Notes: generated from the letters alone by a model not told the origin. 64,000 nt of DNA from Cokeromyces recurvatus (GCF_025118155.1 NW_026251388.1:186001-250000), one strand, 5' to 3'; shown: positions 11,238 to 25,410, counted from the first letter of the stretch. Program-made: numbers and translations.

Positions 11238-12200
11238 AAAGTTGGAAATAAAGATACCGTTCATTGACAAATCAAAAACCGTTCTTTGAGATTTTATTCT
11301 CCGCCATGCATGCAACTCTATTCACTTGATTTAAATAAAATAAACTTACTTTTTCTTTTTTTTATGAAAATGGACAAGGTACCGTCTACGATGAAGATGG
11401 AAAAATAGAGCAATGGACATTGATGAAGAATATGTCCCTTTCAACACCGAGAGCTTAATGACATTAAGTAGATACAAGTCATTGAGTCCTTATAATTTAG
11501 ATCCTAGCAATGAGAATTTCGACATTGTTATGCATGACTTGGAGGCAAAAAAAAAAAAAAAAAATACGTTAGGAACAATCAGCCAAAAAGTACAATGTCT
11601 ATACTGCTGACGATCAAACATCATTTGTATACTTCAGAAAAATAAAGCTTTTGAGTGCAGCTGTGGCAGGTAGAGGTAGCTGGTATTGTTGAACGTACCG
11701 CTCAAACTTGGACTACGAGACTGGACAATGATCCTATATTGGGATATATTTGGGAAGGAAACCAAGAAGATCAACCGACCTAAGGCGCAACTACGAGAAG
11801 AGAACAAGCATCGTTCATTAGAGTTCTTTGATGAATACACTCAAGCTACAAGAAATGATGCCATGGACAGTTTAACAGAAAAAGAAAAATTTGAAGGGCT
11901 AAATATAAAAGGATTCTCTTTTGGTAGTTTTATACTGCATGAGTGCAACTTGACTGTTAAAACAGTTACTCGTCATCCAGCTGCAAAGAAATAATGACAA
12001 TAATTTTCGATTAGACGCCTACGCCTACGCCTAAAGTGGGTGGAAAAAATGGAGTAAAATGGATATCGACTTCTTAAGTAGTTGCGCTTCTGTTGATGAC
12101 ATTAATAAGAAAAGTTCTTATGCACGTTCAGCTCGAGGTACATCGGCAACAACCATTAAAGCAATTTATCCACACTGGTTTAGGAGCTAACACATACTCC
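11238..12200 (+). pseudogene. Tc1/mariner-like transposase, degenerate
   Basis: The first ~310 bases are the right arm of the inverted pair with 7495-7790. The coding-like part starts near 11360-11413 and reads MDIDEEYVPFNTESLMTLSR, and continues after an A17 tract and stop. Further pieces in changing frames follow: KIKLLSAAVAGRGSW (about 11640), ERTAQTWTTRLDNDPILGYI (about 11690-11750), LTEKEKFEGLNIKG (about 11870) and ECNLTVKTVTRHPAAKK (to 11994). At about 12055-12160 WSKMDIDFLSSCASVDDINK is followed by SSYARSARGTSATT, which matches the region around the first catalytic Asp of the DDE domain in Tc1-like enzymes. There are several stops and shifts, and the C-terminal catalytic half is missing. 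It is a dead element. Confidence 0.75.
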
Positions 12201-13026
12201 ATTGGATCGTAAACTTTTTTTCTCCTTCTTCATTAAGAAATGTTTTCATGTTCATCTTTATAAAAGAAAAAGGTATTCATCATTATGTTATATTTTTATT
12301 AGGAAGAGAGAGAGAGAGAGACAAATACAGGTGCAGAAGATATGCGACAATTTGGTGCAATCTTCCTGCCAATTTTAGTTAGCCAGTCCTGACACTTGTT
12401 TTTAACCAAAGTGACAAAAACAATTTAAACTCATGATCCAACATTTATTTTTGTCTTCGTTATTTTTTTTTTAGAAAACGCTAAATTGCATAAGTTTGAC
12501 TGTGTATGCTATAATTTTAAAAGAATTAGTTTGTTTGGTTGCTTGTTTTTGAGACATAATAAAACTTGTTTTTTTTTCTTTTAAATCTTACAGTCACTTT
12601 ACGCCTTGTACAGATGCATATGTAGTAGAAGATTGATAATTTAATTTGGGGGGGGGTACAGCAGCATCTTTGAATTTATATTATAAATTTTTCTCAAGAA
12701 GATCTGATTTAAAGCAGTATACTGATTCATATTAGTCATAAGATTCTTATTTCCTTTAGACTAAATATTTTTTTTTTTGGTGAAACAAAGTATCCATTGA
12801 ATAAAGTAGTAGTCGTATATAACTTTCGTGAAACATCTTTAATATCAAAAGTATTTATTACTTGACCCCCTCTCCTCCTTTATGTACATCTGTTATCATT
12901 CAAGGTAGATAGTAACAGATTCTATTATTTGTTGAGATAGTGAAGTATGAAAATAAATTTACTATAAATGGTATATTTTACTTCCCCCACACAAACATAA
13001 AAGGAAATTTAATCGGCCCTTTTTTT

Positions 13027-13067
<41 letters not shown>

Positions 13068-13855
13068 CATTGAAAATGTACATTCTAAAGAGTTTGCTTC
13101 AAAATAGATGGAATTGACTTTTTTTTTAAGTTATTTTCTTCTTCTGTCTATTACATAAATAGGTTGTGAAATTTCATGTAATTTTGATTCAATGAAATAA
13201 ACAGGCTATACATATATTTCCTGCTACTACTGTCTATAATTGGCTATATTTTCTAAAATTACATAATCTCACATCAATCATATGTACACAGTGGTGACAC
13301 AATGAGCATACAATGATCTGCTAAAATAAGTCTTCTTTGATCTATAAAGTTTAATAACGGGTTTTAAACAAATCATTATTTTCCTTTTATGCATCCAAGC
13401 TACCTTTATGCTTTTCTTCAAACATAAATTACTAATGTGGAAAAAAAAAGGAAGAAGATAGAACAGGGAGTAACAATAAAAGATGTGCATATATTTTTGC
13501 ATAAGCTTTTATTTATTATAAATTCCTTTTCTTTACACATTTCTCTTAAAAAAAAATTAAAAAAAATAGATGATTATGTCACATAAAACATACACAATGA
13601 TAAATAAACTTGTACTTATTAGCTTCTCGGTACAAACCGAGTTATTTAAATAAACGTATACAAATTTAAGTGTGGGGAAAATTGAATACATGCTAGATTG
13701 ATGCACAAGCCTATAACCTAATACAAATAAGAACTTTTTTTTTTTTTTTCTAATTTTTATAAATTTGAGGATCAGCAAAGTGATTTGCATTTCGTGTTTT
13801 CTTTTTTTTTTTTCATTTTAATATATATTTATTTTAAAAAGAAAAAATACTAATA
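12201..13855. other. Intergenic, T39 tract, GA microsatellite
   Basis: Contains AGAGAGAG near 12305-12325, a G9 run near 12648, a T39 tract at 13029-13067 and further T runs just upstream of the JEN-type gene (13736-13749, 13802-13813). No gene is recognised. The last part is the promoter and leader of the transporter gene. Confidence 0.5.
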
Positions 13856-16115
13856 ATGCCAGATCAGGTAGAAGAAAAATCAAATAATAAAGGTGAAATC
13901 GAGCAAGTTGAAGCAGTTCAGTCGAATGAACAACGACGAGATGATTCGATTTTTGAAGAATTTTCAGAAAAGGAAGAAAATAAAAAAAAGAATATATTTA
14001 TTCGATTTAAAGAGTCAATATATTCTAAACCTGAAAAAAGAGAAAATGCATGGAAACTATTAACAAATCTTACTAATACTCAAAGAATAACATTCGCTGC
14101 GGGTAAATATTTATATATATATATATATATATATAATACATGCACTGTTTATGTTTATATATTTTCTTTATAATAGCTTTCTTTGGCTGGACTTTAGACG
14201 CCTTTGATTTTTTTTCCGTTTCTTTATCAGCGACAAGAATAGGTATTTACCTTTGTTTTATGATCTCTAGACTGTATATACTCATCACATATAACTTTTC
14301 CTATTTTAAGCTGAAACTTATGGTGTTCAGCCATCTGATGTAACAAGTAAGTCAAATTTAGAATCATGTTTACATAGTTATTTATTCTAAATTGGCTAAT
14401 TTTTTTTTTTATTTATCCAAAATAGGTGCAATTACTACTACTTTGGTATAAATAATCTAAAATACTACATAAATTATTTTCTCACTATTATTTTTAACTT
14501 TAGATGTTGCGTCCTATTGGTGCTTTAATTTTCGGGTAAGCTTTTTCTTTTCTTTTTGCAGTATCTTGAAGAATTTAATTTAATTTAATTTAATCAAAAT
14601 TGATAATAGTGCTTTGGCCGATAAATTTGGACGTCGTTGGCCGCTTATGATTGATATAGTTTTATTTTCTGTTATTAATATGGCAAGTGGTTTTGCACCC
14701 AATCTTCAGACTTTTATTGGGCTCCGAGCTATTTTCGGTATTGCTATGGGTGGTGAATGGGTAATAATAATATAAGATAGAGAATATATTAAAGATTTTT
14801 AAAACAAATTTTCTCTTTTCTATTCTTTATATGTATATATATTTATATATATAGGGCTTAGGTGCTAGTTTAGCCTTGGAATCATTACCGATCGAAGCTC
14901 GAGGCTTATTTTCGGGAATTTATCAACAAGGATATGCATGTGGGTATCTTTTAGCGACATTAGTGAATTATGCTGTTGTTCAAACAAATTCATCTTGGCG
15001 TATTCTCTTTTGGGTGGGTGCTGCCTTTGCAATATTGGCTATCGTCATTCGAATTTGGGTCCCTGAGTCTGATACGTTTGAGAAACAAAAGGAAGCACGA
15101 AAAATTCTTGGACGTTCTTTATTAACCGAAATAAAATTGGCTTTAAAGCATCATTGGTTACGCTTAATTTACATGGTTATCTTGATGGCCTTTATGAATT
15201 TCTTTTCTCATGGTTCTCAAGATCTTTATCCCACCTTTTTAACTACTCAGTTAGGATATACGCCTACAGAACAAACTGTAACAAGTGTGATTATGAATCT
15301 TGGTGCAATTTGTGGTGGTATCCTTTTTGGTTATCTCTCTAATTACTTTGGTCGACGTTTGATTTTATCTGTTTGTGCTATTTGTGCAGGTGCTTTTATA
15401 CCTTTATGGATATATGGTCCTAATATCCATACCCTTCAATTTGGTGCCTTTGTAATGCAATTCTTTGTTCAAGGTGGATGGGGGTAAATAATAATAATAA
15501 TAATAACGCGTTACTTTACCTATATATTAAATATTAACTGCCCCCCCCTTTTTTTTCCTTTTTTCTTTCTTTCCACCCATTATAGTGTTATTCCTGCTCA
15601 TATTAATGAATTATCACCTCCATCATTTAGAGGTCTTCTACCAGGTCTTAGTTACCAGCTTGGTAATTTGGTAAGGATTATTATCAAGCTTATTTTAAAA
15701 TAAAATCACTCTATTCATATTCTGGAATTAGATCAGTGCCGCATCAAGTCAAATTGAAGCCACTATTGGTGAAAAATATCCAGTTCGTAATGCGGATGGA
15801 AGTTTCAAGTTAAATACAAAAGGAGAAACTATTGCTGATTATGGTTTAACTCAAGCTATTTTTATGGGATGTGTTTGTGGATGCTTATTAATTACAGGTA
15901 ATATAATAATACAATATACTACTACAAGTCCATTTATATATATATATATGTATATTTATTTTGTTTCTATAGCCTTGATTGGCAAAGAAGAACGTAACCG
16001 AGACTTCTCTGCAGATCTTGCAGAAGGTCAAACTAGTCATGCCATAAGTCCTGGTGACATTAAAGCAGAAGAAATTGAGCAAGGTCATGAAGGAACCTCT
16101 CGAGTATCTAACTAG
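13856..16115 (+). CDS. JEN1-type monocarboxylate/H+ symporter (MFS)
   Basis: Ten exons by eye: 13856-14102, 14177-14242, 14311-14346, 14426-14445, 14504-14535, 14610-14760, 14855-15483, 15586-15670, 15732-15897 and 15973-16115, 524 residues. All phases agree. It has a charged cytosolic N-terminus, then [20 protein letters not shown] (first helix), the MFS motif [30 protein letters not shown], and the JEN signature [15 protein letters not shown] in the seventh helix, which in yeast Jen1 is needed for substrate transport. A second loop motif [10 protein letters not shown] and [11 protein letters not shown] follow. The C-terminal tail is acidic. Family members import lactate, pyruvate or related acids with protons at the plasma membrane, and are usually induced on non-fermentable carbon. 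The exact substrate is not visible. Exon 4 is only 20 bases. Confidence 0.93.
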
Positions 16116-16575
16116 AATTTATTATCTTTATTACTTTATATATCTTCTTTATTATTGTTATTAGCATTTGATTTATCATCGCTATATGTATATTCGTTCT
16201 TTTTATTCGAATATTATAATTATCAGTAAATAAAAAAAAATGAATTATAATTACAGTTGGTTAATTCATGTATAGTGATAACTGTTAACTGTTTTATCTT
16301 ATATGTGAGCATACAGCAACTACCAGTGCGATAATTTCAAAATTGAACTAAAAAGAGCCAAATTAAAAATGCTTGTCATATATATTATGCTTATACTCAA
16401 ACATCGAAACACACATTTTTTTTAAAAAAAAAAGAAAAAAAAAAAAAAAAACTTTGTTTTGCCCGAATTTTGGGGAGTCGCTTTTTCAAATAACAATGAT
16501 TTTATTTATTAATTGAACCCTTTTTTTTTTTACCAAAATTATTCTTTTTTTTTTTTTTTTTTTCCTTAAAGTAAA
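16116..16575. other. Intergenic, promoter of MBOAT gene
   Basis: 3' flank of the transporter gene and promoter of the next gene. It has mixed A and T tracts (16419-16450, 16520-16563) directly upstream of the next ATG. No other feature is recognised. Confidence 0.5.
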
Positions 16576-18019
16576 ATGAATCTGGCACAACTTCTAGAAA
16601 GTGGCCTATCAAGAACACCACTTAATACTTCATACTACCTTGGATGTGTTTTTGGTTTAGTTCTTGCACAAAATGTTTTGGCAGAAATTAAACCATCCAC
16701 AATATCAACACCTGTCAAACAAATAATGGCTACTCCTATGGTGATTGCTGATTTAATGTTTCCAGTATTTTTTAGAAATGATGGTTGTAAGTAGTCCCAC
16801 CCCCTTTTCTCTCTCTCTCTCTCTCTCTCTTTAAGCTTTTACTATATGAATTATAACTAAACAATGCTGAATATAGCATGGAACTTACTTGGTGCTACCA
16901 TCTTATTTATGGCATTTCTTCGATTTTGTGATCTCTTTTTGCTTGCTCCTGCTATTCAAGGTGTAGAAGCATACGCTTCTATGAAATTCTTACGTGATGA
17001 GTTTTGGAGTTGTTTACGTACCTTCCCTAAAAACAAAGAAGAAGAAAAAAAATTTGTAAAAGACAAAGTAAGGAGATCAACAAATAGTTTCTTACAAAAA
17101 AAAAAAAAAAAATAACTTTTTTATTTTATTTTCTTCAGAAATTTTATCATCTTATACCTTATTTCATTTTTCATGCTCTTGTTTCTGATATTATTGTTGC
17201 TTGGTTTTCAACTTTTACAAATGAAGAGCTTATGAATACATATCATCAGAGACCTGTTTTCTTTTTCTTCTTCTTTTGCATGGTTTTGATCGCTATGCCT
17301 GCCGGATTTACAGCTAATGGTTATTTATTACAGATTTTATATGTTCTTATTTTTGAGAAAGGTTCATACTGTGAAGGTATGTATGTAGATATCAAGGACA
17401 GAGTTGCATTTATAAAGTACTTTTTTTTTAAAAAAAATAATTTCTATATACAGCTCAATGGCGTACTTTGATGAAGCACCCAATTTGCGCAACATCACTT
17501 GGACAAATTTGGTCTGATCGTTGGCATCAGGCACTTAAATCAACTTGGCTTCAATTGCCTTTCAATGAAACACGTATTTTAACAGAACGTCTATTGACTA
17601 AACGTCGTGTAAAGAGTGCTAAAAGATTAGCTATTATGGCTGGGGCACTTTCTGTGTTTATGATGTCAGGATTATTACATGAATACTTGGCTTACGTGAA
17701 TATAGGCTATCATCAATATAAGCAATATATGGGAGAGGAGATGTGTTTCTTTACTATTCATGGTGTCGCTGTGATGATCGAGAAATTTGTTGCTAAAGCA
17801 TGTAAAGGACAAAAATGGGCAACTAGCAGCCCCGTTATTCTCATTCTTAGACGTGTCTGGACCTTGGGTTTTGCTTGTTATACCATTCCTCTTTTCTTAA
17901 GGGCTTTCATGTACTGGGATTCATGGCATTCTGCCCCTTTCTTCCCTTTACAACCCTACATTCTAAACATAATGCGACAAATTCCTGGAATGCATCACAT
18001 CTGTGGCAGCTTATTTTAA
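16576..18019 (+). CDS. MBOAT-family wax-synthase-like O-acyltransferase
   Basis: Four exons, 16576-16786, 16877-17067, 17139-17376 and 17454-18019, give 401 residues. It has several hydrophobic spans (LGCVFGLVLAQNV, NLLGATILFMAFLRFCDLFL, FYHLIPYFIFHALVSDIIV, FFFFFFCMVLIAMPAGFTA and others). The wax-synthase domain signature is present: IWSDRWHQALKSTW, and then in a hydrophobic setting SVFMMSGLLHEYLAY, whose His is the expected catalytic residue. Members move a fatty acyl group from acyl-CoA to an alcohol, sterol or other hydroxyl in the ER membrane. The acceptor here cannot be told: plant wax synthases and fungal Tri7/trichothecene-type acetyltransferases share the domain. A very Phe-rich helix (FFFFFFC) is notable. 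Same strand as the transporter, but no shared pathway is evident. Confidence 0.85.
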
Positions 18020-21000
18020 TTTTATAGATATAGATATATATATACATGTATATATTAAGCTCGACTTTTTTTTTTCTTTATTGAACATATATAATGTATT
18101 ACTATTTTAGAATAGATTCTCAACAATTGTAATTATTACTACTACCCTCTTTTTTTTTCTTCTTCTTTTCTTCGGTAAAATTATGTTTTATAGTTTGGCT
18201 TCCTCCATATACATGTATATAAATAAGCTTTTTTAGTTCTATTTTGTCTTGATTTTGCTATTCACTTTATTTTGTGTTTCCTAAAACTTCTTCTCCACCT
18301 TTATAAATATGCTGCTGATAGCAAAGCAGGACAAGCCATTAGATCAGCGTTCTTCCTATATTGAAAAGCTCTATACATACATGTTTATCATTTTTATTCT
18401 AGAATCATGCCGTTCCAACCAGTATTAAACTTGCATAAAGTGAAATTATATATGAGAGAATAACAGGGCAGAAAAATAAGAAATGATTTATCTCAAGAAT
18501 CCTTTACTAATATCGAAAAAAAAAATAACCATCGAGACAGAACTGGGATAATTGCACAAAGTCTTCTTTTCATTGCTATATATTAGCCTCTTGCAATGTG
18601 CAAACTTTTTCTACATGCAGAATGCGTAAAAGATAAATTAGCAGCTTTCAAATGTGTCAATGCATTCCCTGTACACTACACCATTTCGAGGATCAACGTT
18701 CTAAAGTAGTCATTTTAGTTAGCTATTTTGATGATCCTTATTATTTGCTAGTATATTATGCATTTGCTATAGAAAAAAAAAAGGGGGGAGAGGGGGAAGA
18801 GTGGGATTCATTTTTACTAACTTGTTTCAGCATTACATTTCTTTTTTTAAAAAAAAAAAGTTAGAAAAACGATTTCGTTCTCATTTGCTAGAATTTCACA
18901 TTACTCGCATTGTTTTGTTTAAGCATTGTAAAGCTTTTGATAACCTAATGTACATGGCTGTTTGGTTTATAACATGTGGTCCATAAAAATGAAAGAAAAA
19001 AAATTTTTTTTATAAGATTAGATGTACTTTTAACTTCTCATGGTTAATAATCCCATTACTATTAAAGCTTCATTATTCAATGAGAAAAAAAAAGATATTA
19101 TTAACAATAAGAATGCAAACAATAATACAAAATAACTAAAGTGCTTATTATAATTTACTGTAAAAAAAAAAAAAATAATAATACATGTACATTTACATTT
19201 TAATGTAGATGTTTTACATTGATCATCAATTTTTAAGATGTCTATAAATGGATTATCACGTAAGAAAAAGTATAAATTTAAATAAAGCTCTTTCTTAGAT
19301 GAAACATTGTTAAACAAATGAGCATATATAAAACAATATGTAATAATAATAATCGAAAACAAAACAAGATGCAAATGGGATGGGGTTATTGTGACTTATT
19401 AGACTTTAGAGCAATAAGAAGATCATTTTTGTTATATTATTATATTTACACATCATGATTTTTAAACCAAAGCTAAAAAATAAAATAAAAGTTACATGTA
19501 AAGATTACAGACAAATGAAGAGAAATGAGTTTTAAGAAAGGCTTTATTATCAAGATAATACGCAGTATAAATATAGAGAAAAAGAAAAGTAGATTAAACA
19601 GAATGATCTCAGAATAAATATACTTTATTATATTATACAAAATTACATGTTTTTCGAAAAATTAGGTTTATAATAATAATATATTTCCATAGCACAAACA
19701 ATTTTTTATTCTAATTATGCAACTTTAAAATACAGGTATTCTCATAGGCTCTGAAATTTAGGAAAAAAATAAATAAAAAAAAACAAAAAAAAAAAAATAT
19801 TATAGAGGACTGTATCCATCACAAATATTTCGTCATCATCCTATTCATAGTACAATATTGCTTTAGTAATAGTCGTTCAAAGCACTCTCTCTTTCCTTTT
19901 CTTTTTTGAAGCTTTACTGCAGTATTTTGTACAAATTGATTATAGCTATAAATAAATGAATACTTTGATCGACATGAAGGTTTAATAAGTCATGCTTAAA
20001 ACGCTTGTTGATGAACTTTCATTATGTTGTATACAGATGCTAATAGCTAAAACAGAAGTTTATTTTTTTTTGTTTCCTCCCCGTTAATAGCAAACATTTA
20101 ATTCAATTTGAAGGCACAGTTCATGAATCAATAGTTGGAGAATACAAGTGCTCTGTTGTATAATTACTTCATTGATACAAACTTATTGATAATATTAACA
20201 AAACTGCTTTTATAAAAGAGTTTTACTTAAAATAAGTCTTTATTTTATCTCATCTCATTCTCTGTTGTGAAATATCCATTTTTAATAAAAGTTAAAGTAA
20301 ACATTAGTCTTGATATTGTTAAATAATAAAAAATATCTTTGGCGGGTGAGTCAATAGAAAAAGAAAAAAAAAAGAAGTGAAGAATAAACAGCAAGTGAAT
20401 AAACAAATGCTTTTTGAAATCATTTAGTGATAGTTAAACAGGATAGAATAATAGAAAACACACACACACACACACAAATAATAGATTTCATAGTTACATG
20501 TATAATAAAGGTACTACGTGGTAGTAAATAGTTTACAGATATAAGCATATAATAATAATAATGTTGACATTACTGAACAGCAATTTGTTAAAGATGTGCT
20601 ATATTATACTTGATGTCTTTAAATTGCATTCTATTTTGTTACCACTAGAGAATAGTCTTGCAGTTTAGATTCTTTCTACAATATATTTATATCTCTACTA
20701 AAGTTGTTCCTAATTATGATATTATATACGTACTTTGCATAAAAAAAAAGAATTTTTTTATTTCTTGATAGAACAGTTCTAAAAGTATATAATGACATAT
20801 TAATTACCGTCATTATATAGAGGATTTGAAGTACATGCAATAATAAGGTTTATATGTACATATATGTATATATTTAGGGGCGATTTTAGTATAGGTTTAA
20901 ATCTCATATATAGACTATAACACTCTCTGTATCAAGAACTTGAAAGATCAGGTTAGTCGATAATAATAATTTAAAAGCTTAATGATAGTTAATAAAGATG

Positions 21001-21072
21001 TTCACAAACATAAATCTGACTTTCTTAATCTAAATTGTAATAAGCGCTTCTTTGGCTTCGGTAGAATAAATT

Positions 21073-21106
<34 letters not shown>

Positions 21107-22641
21107 TGTGCATGCTCACAAGCTGATTAAATAATCTTGTACTATTCATTGCAATAATTATATATGATACAACATGCTACAAATCACGAGTTTTATTCTA
21201 GGTCAGCATAATTTGTGAATTCTCTTATCTTTTTCTCTACTGCTGCTGCTGCTGCTTCAGGATAATATAAAAATAAGAAAAAGTACCTTTCTTATCTATT
21301 TTAATATATTGTTTAGTGTTCCAAATTGTTCTTGGCAAATTAAGTGAATAAAATATCCGGGATCAATTATCTACCAGTAAATACAAACAACCGGGGCGTC
21401 GTAGTAGGAAAAAAAAAAGGGTTAGTAAGTAGATTCATTATCATAAGAAAAAAAAAAAAGAAGACCAATACAATCAATCGAAATAGAATAATAGGGAACT
21501 AAAGACATGAAACAAGGCCAATTATAATGGATAAATTGAAATATTTATATACTTTACAGTTTAGTGTTACATTTAAGCTTCTAACCTGTCCCCCTTAAAA
21601 TATATAACAATCAATTGGGATCAAAAAAAAACACCCCCTTCAATGTAACATTTTAAAGAGGATTTATAAAAATAAAAATAATGATATTACAGAGCTAAAC
21701 ACTATTATTATTATTATTATTTTGCCGATGAGTTTTTCTTCGTTTTTGATGACAAGAAAGAAATATATCTTATAGCAACAAAGTCGGGAATTTTTTCTGA
21801 GTGCAAGTTAATTAAGCATCAGACAAGTTTAACTTCAATTTTTCAGTGATAACTGATGAGTTGATGATATGTTTGCGTAGCCTAGAGGATAGAATACATT
21901 TATAATTAAATCCTTATGTGAATAATCCTAAGAAAGTAGTTTAATATTATATTCTCGGTCATTGTTACTTCTTGTTTAAAATGGATGCATATTATACTTT
22001 GATTTTGATTTTTTTTTAAAAAAAAAAGAAATTGCTGTAGCATATTTCAGAATAAAACACATCTACATGAGAGTATACGTAAGAGAAAGCTCGAGAAATT
22101 AATAGTATAACTTATTCCAGTTTTGTATTTTTTTGTATACTGTATTGGTAAATTCTTTATTTTAATAGTCGAAAGATTCTATAATCTCGCTAACAAACTA
22201 GACTAGGTAAGTAATAGTTGAGAGCCAATAATGCTAGATCAAGTATTCTATTTCTTCTATATATATTACAAAAGGCGCTTAATGCTTATGGCAATACTTT
22301 AAATCAAAATCAGGAGAAAATTCAAATTGTAAAAAAAAAAAAAAAGCAAAAAAAAAAAAAAAAAAACAAAAGACTTCTACCAAAATTATTTACTCCATGC
22401 TATCAAGATATTATGTAGTTATTCATTGTCATAAATCAATTCAGGTACATAGCTTTTTTCGAAAGAAAAATAAAATAAAATAAAAAGGGATAACAATTGT
22501 TTATTTAAAATCGGGGCATAGAAAAAATAAGAAAAAAAAAAAAAGCTTTAAGGTAAGGTGGGATTAATGATTAATGAAAAAAAAAAAAAGATATTTTTTT
22601 TATACCTCCTTCTTTTTTGTGCTTTGTTTCTTTTTCTTCTT

Positions 22642-22676
<35 letters not shown>

Positions 22677-22979
22677 GAGGGATAGTTGGCCCTTGCGTAC
22701 TATATTAAATATAGCAAAAAACTTTTTTTTTTCGTACCTGAATTAGTTAGATAAATAAAAAATAAAGAGAGAGAGAAAGAGAGAAAGAAAGAGAGGTTGA
22801 TTGATAGAATATACGGCGAAGGAAGTGCAAATAAAACTTAAAGTTAAATTAGCCTTCTTTATTTTATTTTATTTTTTTGCCAATAAACTTGAATAATATA
22901 TATGTGCATGCATGCATACATATATTAAATATTATACGCACATACACACACGCACACAGCTTATTTGTAGCCTTCAAAA
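18020..22979. other. About 5 kb without a recognisable gene
   Basis: I read all frames and find only short, AT-biased open stretches. The region holds two ATACATGTAT palindromes (18042-18051, 18209-18218), a CA microsatellite (20459-20476), CTG repeats at 21240-21256, T39 at 21075-21113, mixed A tracts near 22331-22367, T29 at 22644-22672 and GA repeats near 22766-22795. It ends at the ATG of the FAR1-domain gene. It may contain long UTRs, a promoter or a non-coding RNA, but nothing in the sequence proves this. Confidence 0.5.
21075..21113. repeat. T39 homopolymer
   Basis: Uninterrupted T tract of 39 bases in the gene-poor region upstream of the FAR1-domain gene. Tracts of this kind exclude nucleosomes in fungi. 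The exact length is uncertain because homopolymers are error-prone in sequencing. Confidence 0.8.
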
Positions 22980-25372
22980 ATGTCAAAGAGTATTAGAAAT
23001 TTTTCTGAACCAAACAACCCAGTCATAACTCAAGATCATAGTCCAAATAAACCCTTTTATTCTGTATGGCATATCTATTTTTTTTTCTTTTTTTTTTTAG
23101 GCTACTTATTAACTTTAATATTATGTATGTAGCTAATTGCATTCTATGATATATTATTATCAAAAACTTTTCAATCACATCAAGAAGCTATAGCATTTTG
23201 TAGAGAATTATGCTCGAATTATGGATTCACCGTCAAACAGGAACAAAGTACACATAAGGTAATTAAAATTTTATTTTATTTTATTTTTTTTTAAAAATAA
23301 AAAAATTAAGCTCAACTTATACATGTATATACATATACAAGAGTATTTATATTTATTGCTCTAGAGAAGGTTTACCAGATTCTCATAGAAATCCAAAAGT
23401 TAATCCACAAAGGAATCGACAATCACAACGTTGTGAATGTCGATGGCGCATTGTGTTATTTGAAAATAGTCAAGGAGTTTGGGAATTTCGAAAATCTCAG
23501 AATGTCGATGCTTTCATTCATAATCATTCATTATTAAAGCCAGACGAAATAAAAAAGGAATGGCCACGCGAAGTTTCTGAAAAAATATTTGAATTAGCAA
23601 GACAAAGATTGCCAACGAATGAGATTAGACAGCAAGTACGTGAATTATATCCTGACATTTATTGGGACGATAGACGCTTTTATAATCGCCTATCAGAGGA
23701 ACGTCAAAAGATGAAGCAACGTGATACTATCGAAAGAGCCTTACGACTTGTTAACCTGAGCGCACGAATCTGTATGGTGAATGCTGGTAGTGAAGATTTA
23801 TCTCATTATGTTGAAAGAAAATTAAACTACTTGCTAGAGACTACGTGTAAATTTGCTAATATGGATTGTAATTCAATTACTGATACACCTGTTTTTAATA
23901 CAATAACAGCAGAATCGGGTATTTTTGAATCTTCTCAATTGCCTTTTTCTGTATCAAATGATATTGATACTTTAAAGAAAACTTCTATAATGAAATCCGA
24001 AAATTCGAAGAATAATAATAACAGCAATATAAATAAGCTAGCAGCAAAACAAGTTGATGATAATAATGTAACTATACATAATAATGCATATAACCTGTAC
24101 ATACATATATAATTATCTGTATCTTACAAACTTTAATTATTTATATGTGTTTTTTCTTTTTTATAATAATAGATAAAAGAAATCAAACGCCCATCTTCAG
24201 ACAATCAAAATAAATCCTTGGAAACATTACCAAAGGGATATATAGCCATTCCAGTTTCGGACTATACATTATACGTAAAGATGTATAGTCAAGGCTCAGT
24301 AGGAGATATCAGACGCGCTATTTTTGAAGGGCAAAAATCAAATTCGAATATCATCCATACTAGCTCTGCTCATTCTCAGTATAGTGACTTACCCAGAAGA
24401 CGATCACGAGCATTATTTGTTTCTGAAGAACACAATGATTTAATGGAGTTAGATACTCCTGCGAAAAAGGTATCAAAACAATTTAGTTCTATTCTTTTGG
24501 ATGATGAATTAGATGGCATGTCTGCTCATTCTTCTCCTTCAACTTCTCAAACGACCCTGTTTACACCTACTCCAATACCAAGCACAGCTCATGCACAAAG
24601 TAGTCATCCTAGACAGCAATCAGATTTACTACTAAATACTCAATTTAATACACGTGTTTCATCTGTTCCTGTTCCATTAGTTGCAGAATCTGCGAATCAT
24701 TTGTTATACGAAAGTAACGATGGAATTTTACCAACTAATAACAGAGCAAGTAGTTATTTACGACAAACTCAGTCCCATATTCCTTCTGCTACAGATAATG
24801 TATACCCTATAATTAATCTAAATGCCTCTATAAATACTCTAAGGAGAGAACAGCCTCAGCGACTACAGCAACAGCAACAGCAACAACAACAACAACAACA
24901 ACAACAACAGCATAATCTTACCTTTAACCCTATCTCTTTTATACCTGCTGCTGCTGCTGCTGAACAACAGAGTTCAAATACCGAAACAGGGATTCCTACT
25001 TTGCCTCATCATGTTCAACATGAAAGAGCCTATCCTTTGTCTTTTGGACCTACATCACCTCCAACCCTGCTGTTAAGACCTCAATCTAACACTTTTCCTC
25101 AAAAAGCGTCTACCATTGAGCCACCTGCTACACGAGCTACTACTTCATATCCTTTGGAGTTCCCTTCTCAAATACAAAATATGTTTGATGAATCAAGTAG
25201 AAGATATTATAGTTACCAGGGACAATCTTCTACAATTCCTCCTCGACCAGTCCTAGACACTGCTATGCCAACCATCACTTTATCCTCCCAAAAACAAGTT
25301 GAACATCGCCATTATCTATCTCAGCAACAGCAACATGGAGATACTCTATTTTCTTATAATTTAAATCCTTCG

Positions 25373-25410
<38 letters not shown>

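Noticed and set aside
19030..19374. Minus-strand Phe/Ile/Leu-rich frame of 114 codons
   Set aside because: Composition follows AT-rich DNA, with no motif, family likeness or splice context.
22218..22418. Short frame ending in a Lys-rich run
   Set aside because: The Lys run is a mixed A tract and the upstream part shows no family likeness.
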